A stretch of 9,697 bases of DNA, taken from assembly GCA_027325475.1 (NCBI GenBank), contig DAIEFO010000061.1, positions 1 to 9,697 of the forward strand. The letters run 5' to 3'. How positions within the stretch are numbered: the first letter of the stretch is position 1; each line of letters starts with the position of its first letter. The notes beneath the pieces were generated by a model. The model did not search any database and had not been told where the DNA came from. It saw only the letters and a program-made list of their open reading frames with translations. The stretch comes from Desulfobacteraceae bacterium (GTDB lineage: Bacteria > Desulfobacterota > Desulfobacteria > Desulfobacterales > Desulfatirhabdiaceae). A program made the translations under genes and the position numbers. Below are positions 1-5,609 of this stretch, one piece after another.

Positions 1-1185
1 ACCGCGAAAATAAAAGGCGACTTTACGAACAATGAATCCAGCCGGTTGGATCAGCTCTTTACAGTTCAGGACGATCAGAATCTTAAAAAAATTATTCAGG
101 AGACAGTGAAAAGTCAGCAAGTTTACAATAAAGCATGGGAATCAGCCAATGCAGCATATCTTGAGAGCGCAAGGAACGAAGCCAAACGTAACGTACTTGA
201 AAACATTCTTAATAAAACAATCGAGGATATTCGACAAGTCATTCAATCAACAGGCCCGGAATCCGCAGACATCCTGAAGACCCTGGATATGTTACGGGAA
301 AGCGGTAATCTTCAGACGGCACTGGAAAAGGCAAAGACGTTTCTGTCAACAATCGAGAGCCAGAATGAAATGGGGATTGTGCTTGACAGACTGAAAGATA
401 TTCGTTTAATGAAGGAGCAACTCATCTTCCGTTCACATGAACTGCAACTACGCACAGACGATGATATGAATGAACTGTTGAAGCAGGTAACGGGTAAACA
501 GTACGCCACCTTCAACCAGAAGGCCGATGATTTACAAAAGAAGCTTCTGCAGATGCAGTCTGACATGAAAGCTAAGGATTACCGGGACCGCGAAGCCCGC
601 TATCTCGCCCTTTTGAACCGCTATTTTCACCTTGAAGATCCGCTGAAGCTTGCCGATGCTCAGCTTTCAGGACTGATTGAAACTCTGGCGCTGTCGCTTG
701 ATCAAGGGCGATATATCGATTTTGATGATGCAGAAAGGCAGATAGAAGCACAAATGCTGGATTGCGGAAGAAGCACCCTTGCCGAAACTGCGGCTGAAGT
801 CTTCCGGGACCAAAAGTTTGAGGGTGTCAAACAAGAAAACGCTGGCAAAAGCATCTTTGTTACCGGTTTCAAGGAAGGTTCTCCTTTAACCGTTCAGATT
901 GATCCGCAGACCCGCATCAAAATCGATTTTCCTCCCGGATCAACCCAGGATGATCAAAACTGCCATCTTGTACTAAAAACTTTTGTGATGGGGTTGAGAC
1001 AAAAAGCAATCGATAAGGGGCTGGATCTCAATTTTCTGAATCTGGCTCTAAAATGGCGATTCGGAGAAGAACTTAAAATGTCCATTCAACCCCCAACTCC
1101 AACTTCACCATTAACACCTTCAACGATGACACAGGTAGAGTATGAACCACAAATCATCAGAACCAGACCAACCCAATGCACCTGA
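1..1185 (+). CDS. Coiled-coil protein of unknown function, 5' end outside window
   Basis: I do not recognise this protein. The reading frame is open from base 1, so the true start lies upstream. A TTG at 46 is available but has no convincing Shine-Dalgarno site, and the residues before it read like ordinary protein. About 394 residues are visible. Bases 70 to about 630 encode a highly charged helical stretch rich in Lys, Glu, Gln and Leu, with few prolines or glycines, as expected of coiled coils. A mixed domain follows (about 640-1080), including a strand-rich part with Gly-Lys-Ser-Ile-Phe-Val-Thr-Gly-Phe and Val-Gln-Ile-Asp-Pro. The last 35 residues are a Pro/Thr/Ser-rich, probably disordered tail ending Gln-Cys-Thr. 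No signal peptide, membrane segment or nucleotide-binding motif is visible. The gene overlaps the next one by 44 bases, which suggests coupled translation. It is probably a cytoplasmic structural or adaptor subunit of the operon's machine; that role is inferred from context only. Confidence 0.8.
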   Translation, partial: TAKIKGDFTNNESSRLDQLFTVQDDQNLKKIIQETVKSQQVYNKAWESANAAYLESARNEAKRNVLENILNKTIEDIRQVIQSTGPESADILKTLDMLRESGNLQTALEKAKTFLSTIESQNEMGIVLDRLKDIRLMKEQLIFRSHELQLRTDDDMNELLKQVTGKQYATFNQKADDLQKKLLQMQSDMKAKDYRDREARYLALLNRYFHLEDPLKLADAQLSGLIETLALSLDQGRYIDFDDAERQIEAQMLDCGRSTLAETAAEVFRDQKFEGVKQENAGKSIFVTGFKEGSPLTVQIDPQTRIKIDFPPGSTQDDQNCHLVLKTFVMGLRQKAIDKGLDLNFLNLALKWRFGEELKMSIQPPTPTSPLTPSTMTQVEYEPQIIRTRPTQCT

Positions 1186-1360
1186 AGTCCCGGTTACCGG
1201 AAAGCCAGATAACATTCCTGAGGAACCGGTAACAATCATCACGATGCCTTCCGGTCGTCACCACTTGTACGGACCGGAGGAAGTTATTCAAAAAGCATTG
1301 GAACGGGTTCAAAAAAGAGGATTTGACATGGTCATCGAAGGACCTGACCCCTGCGTCTAA
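1142..1360 (+). CDS. Small 72-residue protein, C-terminal Pro-Asp-Pro-Cys-Val
   Basis: I do not recognise this protein. It starts with ATG inside the end of the preceding gene, in another frame, after a modest AGG at 1133-1135 (6-base spacing). It ends at TAA 1358-1360, which is part of the next gene's Shine-Dalgarno site. Residues 1-28 are Pro/Glu/Asn-rich and probably disordered. Residues 29-72 look folded: a short strand (Val-Thr-Ile-Ile-Thr-Met), a Gly-Arg-His-His-Leu-Tyr-Gly segment, a charged helix (Pro-Glu-Glu-Val-Ile to Lys-Arg-Gly), and a final strand leading to Asp-Pro-Cys-Val. The penultimate cysteine is the only one. Its size, tight packing and clean frame favour a real gene. It could be a small adaptor of the ATPase or a substrate of the radical SAM enzyme; neither is shown. 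A later start at Met31 (about 1232) would keep just the folded part. Confidence 0.7.
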   Translation: MNHKSSEPDQPNAPEVPVTGKPDNIPEEPVTIITMPSGRHHLYGPEEVIQKALERVQKRGFDMVIEGPDPCV

Positions 1361-1365
1361 GGAGG
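1358..1365 (+). promoter_or_regulatory. Strong ribosome binding site of the AAA+ gene, overlapping upstream stop
   Basis: TAAGGAGG ends 7 bases before the ATG at 1373 and contains the TAA stop of the 72-residue gene. This is a near-perfect Shine-Dalgarno site. It fixes the ATPase start and suggests that ribosomes finishing the small gene can reinitiate on the ATPase. Confidence 0.85.
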
Positions 1366-1372
1366 AATTTCA

Positions 1373-3352
1373 ATGGCTGAAAAAAATCATGTCAGCATGA
1401 TAAGTTACGAACGGGAGCCATGGTTTGGCAAACTGATTACGAATTATTTCAGCGGGGCATCCAAGTTTTGCTTTCTTAACGGTAATGTACGCGATCGTGT
1501 TCTGTTGAAGGCAGCAGGTCGTGAAGCAATAGCAATTGAAACCAAAGCTTCCAGTTATTTAGAGTTCTACGATATTATCGATTATTTAACATGGCAGCTA
1601 ACGGAAGGCATCAAAAGCCGGTTTAATGCAGTCATCTGCTATAGCTTGACCCGGGGCTTTTATATCCGGAATTCCAGTAATCATTCAAACAACACGGATT
1701 TTTTTTCGAATATCGGCTTCAATGCGCCGATCATTCAGGTCAAACCTGGCGAAAAATATAAGGAACCCCAAAGACCGGTTCTCCCCGGCAATGATGCGCT
1801 TCAAATCATTGGTCAGTTGCTCAGGCAGAATCAAAGAATCGCCGTGATCATCGATCATGCTGAAATGATTGTCCCCAGGAACACGTTCAGCAATATTCAT
1901 CACGAGAAACTGCCGTTTCTGGAAATGCTCAAGGACTATTCGTATGATCCGGCCATTTATCAGTCTGAAAATTTACTGATTCTGATTTCCGAAAACATAG
2001 CTGATGTTGAAACCATGCTGTTTCAGGGGCAGTTTGTTCAAGACATCATGATTGACATGCCTGACAAAGGTAAACGTTTGAATTATCTAATGTATTTGTC
2101 AGCCTTGTCTGCAGAAAACACTTCAGAAGAAAACTTCAGAAAACTGCCTGAAATTGCGGAAAACGATTTTCCCGGTGAACACAATGGACTTGACAGTCTA
2201 AGCAGGGCAATGAACGGGTTTACCTTATCCGCCATTGATACTTTTATCAGACGGATCCAAACATACAATATACAGAAGAAGACAGAGGGCGCCTCAAGGA
2301 AGAAAACCATTAACCGAAAAGAAGTCAACTTGCATCGAAAAAAAGCCATCGCTTCCGATAGCGCCCAACTGCTTCAAGAAGTTATTCCAAGGGGGGGCTT
2401 CGAATGTGTGGGGGGGCTGGCTCATATCCAGGAGTATTTTAAGGACATTGCCCAAAAAATCCTGGACGGACAACTCAATACCGTTCCAAAGGCTATTTTA
2501 CTGGCTGGTCCTCCGGGAACCGGAAAAAGCATTCTGGCTGAGGCGCTTGCAAAGGATGCACGGATTCCCATGGTAAAAATGACCAATATCAGGGATAAAT
2601 ACGTAGGGGAAAGTGAAAGAAAGTTGGAACTGGTGCTGAATACTCTTTTAGCCTGGCAGCCCATACTGGTTTTTATTGATGAAATTGACCAGGTGTTGGG
2701 GCAGCGTGTCACCTCTCAGGAACAGGGCAGCGCAACAAAAAGTGAAGCAAGGATGTTTGGCAGGCTACTGGAATTTCTGGGTGATGACAAGCACCGGGGA
2801 AAGGTTGTCTGGATCGGCGCCACAAACAGACCTGACCAGATGGATGACGCCATGTTGAGACGCTTCGATCGGAAATTTCCAGTGCTTCTTCCTTATGAAT
2901 CAAATAACCGTAAAAAAATACTTGAAGCGTTTAAAGACGGAACGATTAAAGATCTCGGCTATGCCGAAGGCCTTGATTTGGATGAAGTTGCAACATTGAT
3001 GGACGGCTACACCGGAAGTGAAATGGAGCAAATTATCATCAATGCCATGTCTGCCCAGCCTCAAAACAGTACACCGCAAACGAAAAAAATCGTTTTAAAT
3101 AAAGATGACATAAGAGACGCCACCGACAAATTCATTGCCAGCAGGAATGAAGATATGTACCTGCTTCAGTCTCTTCTGGCGCTGGATATGTGTAATCATA
3201 TCGATGCGCTCCCAAAGCCGGATTCTCTGCCGGATTCTTTTAGAGAAATCGTTGTGGGTTTGACGGATCTCGATCGGAAAAAGCGTCAGGAAGCCAAACG
3301 GGAACTCCAAACGGAAATCACCCGGTTAAGAATCAAAATAGCTCATAATTAA
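1373..3352 (+). CDS. AAA+ ATPase, intact C-terminal module with degenerate N-terminal module
   Basis: This is a 659-residue AAA+ ATPase that should couple ATP hydrolysis to remodelling or unfolding a partner, probably as a hexamer. The active module spans about residues 345-560. It has Walker A Gly-Pro-Pro-Gly-Thr-Gly-Lys-Ser (Lys385), Walker B Val-Phe-Ile-Asp-Glu-Ile-Asp (Asp436, Glu437), sensor-1 Asn485 in Ala-Thr-Asn-Arg-Pro, and Met-Leu-Arg-Arg-Phe-Asp-Arg supplying arginine-finger candidates Arg496/Arg497. The Gly-Tyr-Thr-Gly-Ser-Glu sensor-2 helix lies near 546-550. All catalytic residues are present, and the short Arg-Arg-Phe-Asp form resembles the classical AAA clade (Cdc48, FtsH, Vps4). 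Residues 1-310 have no P-loop but carry a Walker-B-like Ile-Ala-Val-Ile-Ile-Asp-His-Ala-Glu (Asp161), as in proteins with an inactive first ATPase domain such as Ycf46. The last 60 residues are helical and charged. There is no signal peptide or membrane segment, so it is cytoplasmic. Its partners are probably the neighbouring products. Confidence 0.93.
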   Translation: MAEKNHVSMISYEREPWFGKLITNYFSGASKFCFLNGNVRDRVLLKAAGREAIAIETKASSYLEFYDIIDYLTWQLTEGIKSRFNAVICYSLTRGFYIRNSSNHSNNTDFFSNIGFNAPIIQVKPGEKYKEPQRPVLPGNDALQIIGQLLRQNQRIAVIIDHAEMIVPRNTFSNIHHEKLPFLEMLKDYSYDPAIYQSENLLILISENIADVETMLFQGQFVQDIMIDMPDKGKRLNYLMYLSALSAENTSEENFRKLPEIAENDFPGEHNGLDSLSRAMNGFTLSAIDTFIRRIQTYNIQKKTEGASRKKTINRKEVNLHRKKAIASDSAQLLQEVIPRGGFECVGGLAHIQEYFKDIAQKILDGQLNTVPKAILLAGPPGTGKSILAEALAKDARIPMVKMTNIRDKYVGESERKLELVLNTLLAWQPILVFIDEIDQVLGQRVTSQEQGSATKSEARMFGRLLEFLGDDKHRGKVVWIGATNRPDQMDDAMLRRFDRKFPVLLPYESNNRKKILEAFKDGTIKDLGYAEGLDLDEVATLMDGYTGSEMEQIIINAMSAQPQNSTPQTKKIVLNKDDIRDATDKFIASRNEDMYLLQSLLALDMCNHIDALPKPDSLPDSFREIVVGLTDLDRKKRQEAKRELQTEITRLRIKIAHN

Positions 3353-3376
3353 ACGTTCTGATAAAATACATTAAGG

Positions 3377-4450
3377 ATGGATGTGACACGAATTTTCATT
3401 GATCGACTGATGAGCTTCCCCCCAATACATTCTGGGCTGGGAGCCATTCTGATCAATCCGGTTTTTTGCAGGCAAAATGGCCTGAGAGCGGGCCAGATGA
3501 TTCATTTTTTTTCTGAAAGCAATCTGTCGTTTCCGGGAGCTATTCTTAAGGTGATTCCATGGGAATCGGAAACTATCTGGAATGCGAACCCCGGCTGCGA
3601 TGGGTTGATAGAAGGATTCAGTGAAACTCCTGAAGGCAAAAACCCTATAGGTGACGTCCAAAAGGGAGATTATGAATTCAAAATCATTCCCGCTTCAGAG
3701 GTTTCAATGGCCACGGCGACAGTTGTAAAATTAACCGCAGACAACGACTACCTCACCATCGATGATGTAGAATGCAACAATCTTCGCAACTGGATCCGTC
3801 ATCGAAAGATACCGGTTAACAATGGATACCGGTTTTCCCATAACCAAACATCTTATATGTTCTGTGAACATCGCGCTCCATTTGTTTCAGGAACCGGCGG
3901 CGTCGGCTGTTACCTCCATGCCATGGTAGCTATCAATCAAGCCCTCCAACGGGAATACGATCGGTTATGCAACGATGAAACGCTCCGGGATGATATAACG
4001 AGTATATCCTCAGACGAGCAGAAATTCGCTGCTCTAATCGAAAACCTGCAAATAAAGTTTGATGAAGTATATCTTTTGTTGGCCACAATTGAAGCGGACG
4101 TTAAAAGCTGGCCTCCGGAACAGACAAATGGAATTGGAGTCGTTTTAAATATTTTTTCATGCCATATCGACAAAATGATTCGAAATTGGGGTGCCGATGA
4201 TGGAACAGCATGGCCTGACCACCTGAAATCTCTCACAGTTGTCCTTTCTGAATTTACAAAAGAGCTATTGACTGCATGGCAAGATAAACCTTTTGTCAAG
4301 GAACCTGATGTATCTGAAGAAACTACGCAAAAAGAAGCTTCAGTTGGACCTGATTCCCGGAGCAGCGCTCAAAAGGAAAAAGATAAATATGATGATTTAC
4401 GTGGGGCCGGGAGTACTTTAGAGGATGATGAGGATGAAGATGATTCATAA
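3377..4450 (+). CDS. Protein with Cdc48-N-like double-psi beta-barrel and acidic tail
   Basis: No named family is recognised for this 357-residue protein. Residues 21-119 read like the double-psi beta-barrel of Cdc48/p97 N-domains. In order they show a strand and Asn-Pro followed by a helix (Ile-Asn-Pro-Val-Phe-Cys-Arg-Gln-Asn-Gly-Leu), a turn Arg-Ala-Gly-Gln-Met-Ile-His-Phe, a strand Ala-Ile-Leu-Lys-Val-Ile-Pro, a second-half turn Val-Gln-Lys-Gly-Asp, and a last strand Thr-Ala-Thr-Val-Val-Lys-Leu. A Cys/His-containing segment (142-181), a helical region (about 182-300) and a disordered Lys/Glu/Ser linker follow. The tail ends Glu-Asp-Asp-Glu-Asp-Glu-Asp-Asp-Ser. The AAA+ gene just upstream lacks such an N-domain, so this may be a detached substrate-recognition subunit (inference). 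Start: ATG 3377 abuts its AAGG (3373-3376), which is too close. GTG 3383 has a 6-base spacing and may be the true start, removing two residues. It is probably cytoplasmic. Confidence 0.85.
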   Translation: MDVTRIFIDRLMSFPPIHSGLGAILINPVFCRQNGLRAGQMIHFFSESNLSFPGAILKVIPWESETIWNANPGCDGLIEGFSETPEGKNPIGDVQKGDYEFKIIPASEVSMATATVVKLTADNDYLTIDDVECNNLRNWIRHRKIPVNNGYRFSHNQTSYMFCEHRAPFVSGTGGVGCYLHAMVAINQALQREYDRLCNDETLRDDITSISSDEQKFAALIENLQIKFDEVYLLLATIEADVKSWPPEQTNGIGVVLNIFSCHIDKMIRNWGADDGTAWPDHLKSLTVVLSEFTKELLTAWQDKPFVKEPDVSEETTQKEASVGPDSRSSAQKEKDKYDDLRGAGSTLEDDEDEDDS

Positions 4451-4462
4451 AGGTGAATCGAT

Positions 4463-4696
4463 ATGCTGAATTATAAAGATTTGAATGCTGAGCGGGTGGA
4501 CCTCGAAGCAAAAATTGACCACCAACGGAAGCAAAATCGGGATATCCGCAATAGAATCAAAGAAGACCAACTGAACGCAATAAAATTGCGGGAGCAACAA
4601 ATTTCTCAGGTTCACGACGCTGTGAACACGCTCGCTGACTACGTAAAACGGATTAATTTAGAAATTCAGCGGAGACGGATGCTTTCTTCCCGCTAA
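4463..4696 (+). CDS. Small 77-residue coiled-coil protein
   Basis: No named family is recognised. The ATG follows AAAGG (4449-4453) with 9-base spacing, 12 bases after the preceding stop. Nearly the whole chain looks like a single long helix. It is rich in Arg, Lys, Glu, Gln and Asn and has no proline or glycine. Recurring Leu, Ile and Val (Leu-Asn-Ala-Glu-Arg-Val-Asp-Leu-Glu-Ala-Lys-Ile near the start, Val-Asn-Thr-Leu-Ala-Asp-Tyr-Val-Lys-Arg-Ile later) are as expected of a parallel dimer or a hairpin. The C-terminus is strongly basic (Arg-Arg-Arg-Met-Leu-Ser-Ser-Arg) and could contact the acidic tail of the product just upstream, or acidic lipid or nucleic acid; this is speculation. A coiled-coil spacer or regulator of the ATPase or of the tubulin-like protein is the likeliest role by context, similar in size to ZapB-type accessory proteins but with no claim of homology. 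Confidence 0.8.
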   Translation: MLNYKDLNAERVDLEAKIDHQRKQNRDIRNRIKEDQLNAIKLREQQISQVHDAVNTLADYVKRINLEIQRRRMLSSR

Positions 4697-4711
4697 ATAT
4701 TATAATCGGTC

Positions 4712-5608
4712 ATGGGGAATTTCTTGCCAGGGAATCAGCCATTGCATTCACCCAACAGCCTATATGAACGTCTGGAAGGATCGGCCATCCGTTGCAGGGT
4801 CTGCGCCAGGCAATGCATGATTCCGGAGGGCTCGGAATCCTTTTGCCGGGTCCGTCGGAATCAGAGCGGCCAGATGAGGATTCCAGACGGGTTTCCGGTT
4901 TCGAGAACCGTAGTAACAACGATGTATCGGCTGCGACTGGCCGATACCCAAACACCCGATCCGGTTCTGGCTGTCGGTGGCTGGGGCTGCAACCTGTATT
5001 GCCGCCATTGCATCAATGCCCGGTGGAGTTATGCGGGCATTCCGGCGGATACAACGTATTGTCAACCTGAAGCCCTGATTGCACGGGCTCTGGATTCAAA
5101 ATGCACGGCGCTGGCGTTTTCCGTCACTGAACCCATCATTCATCTGGAAAATCTGGTCCCCATCCTGGCATCCGCCCATCAGTATCAGCTTCAGACCCTT
5201 CTGTGCACCAACGGCCTGTTCACTCGCGAAAGCCTGGATTGGGTGCTGCCGTTGGTAGATGGGTTCCGGATAGATCTCAAGGGGTTTTCAGACAAGACCT
5301 ATTCAGGCTTGACAGGGTTTGCAGGGTTTACCCCTCTGATGGATATCCTGGAAATCATCACCAAGGCAATAAAGCAACTGACATTGCAGTTTGTCCCGAT
5401 CCCGGAGATAAACGATTCGCCTTTGGATATCGAAAACGGCATACGGCAACTGGTTAAAAAAGGCATAACTGTGCCGGAGATCACAATACTGCGCTTTATC
5501 CCTTCCGGCTGGATGACGGACCGACCGGCCGCAGACGACCGGTACCTCTATAAAATTGCCTGTATGTTTGAACAATACGGCGTATCAACCCTGATCAGGG
5601 AGGTGTAG
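4712..5608 (+). CDS. Radical SAM protein, AmrS/PFL-activase-like
   Basis: This 298-residue radical SAM enzyme would use a [4Fe-4S] cluster and S-adenosylmethionine to start radical chemistry; its substrate is unknown. The cluster motif is Gly-Cys-Asn-Leu-Tyr-Cys-Arg-His-Cys (Cys93, Cys97, Cys100; C-x3-C-x2-C). Before it sits a four-cysteine element (Cys28, Cys31, Cys35, Cys45, with Arg-Val-Arg-Arg-Asn after), which in AmrS-type proteins precedes the core. After it come Phe-Ser-Val-Thr-Glu-Pro (about 130), matching the family's Tyr-Asn-Glu-Pro strand, and Arg-Ile-Asp-Leu-Lys-Gly-Phe-Ser, matching Val-Asp-Leu-Lys-Ala-Phe. It is somewhat shorter than usual AmrS proteins, and no Memo or AMMECR1 partner is in the window. 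ATG 4712 has no Shine-Dalgarno site; TTG 4724 after TGGGGA is an alternative. The gene ends 1 base before the vWA gene, so the two are probably co-translated, which points to modification of a system component. By eye its GC is higher than that of upstream genes. Confidence 0.88.
   Translation: MGNFLPGNQPLHSPNSLYERLEGSAIRCRVCARQCMIPEGSESFCRVRRNQSGQMRIPDGFPVSRTVVTTMYRLRLADTQTPDPVLAVGGWGCNLYCRHCINARWSYAGIPADTTYCQPEALIARALDSKCTALAFSVTEPIIHLENLVPILASAHQYQLQTLLCTNGLFTRESLDWVLPLVDGFRIDLKGFSDKTYSGLTGFAGFTPLMDILEIITKAIKQLTLQFVPIPEINDSPLDIENGIRQLVKKGITVPEITILRFIPSGWMTDRPAADDRYLYKIACMFEQYGVSTLIREV
5597..5603 (+). promoter_or_regulatory. Ribosome binding site supporting the TTG start of the vWA gene
   Basis: AGGGAGG lies inside the last codons of the radical SAM gene, 6 bases before the TTG at 5610. 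Its strength and spacing support the unusual TTG start. The first codons after it also give a proper signal peptide. The stop codon TAG (5606-5608) sits between site and start, so translation of the two genes is likely coupled. Confidence 0.8.
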
Positions 5609-5609
5609 T

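Noticed and set aside
1193..1233. Inverted repeat GTTACCGG / CCGGTAAC
   Set aside because: Only 8 pairs with a 25-base loop, inside the small gene, where both copies encode a repeated Pro-Val-Thr. A regulatory role is not supported.
2235..2576. 113-codon plus-strand frame overlapping the AAA+ gene
   Set aside because: It runs through the linker and Walker A region of the ATPase in another frame, with no ribosome site or sensible protein character. It matters only as the place where a slippage product at the G runs might continue.
1373..3352. MoxR-type ATPase paired with the vWA protein
   Set aside because: MoxR/vWA pairs are well known, but the module here has the Ala-Thr-Asn-Arg-Pro sensor and Arg-Arg-Phe-Asp finger of classical AAA proteins. 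The vWA protein is also exported, unlike the cytoplasmic partners usual for MoxR.
3808..3834. Direct repeat GATACCGGTT twice, 17 bases apart
   Set aside because: Just two copies inside a coding region, and the 17-base period does not match codons. Most likely chance.
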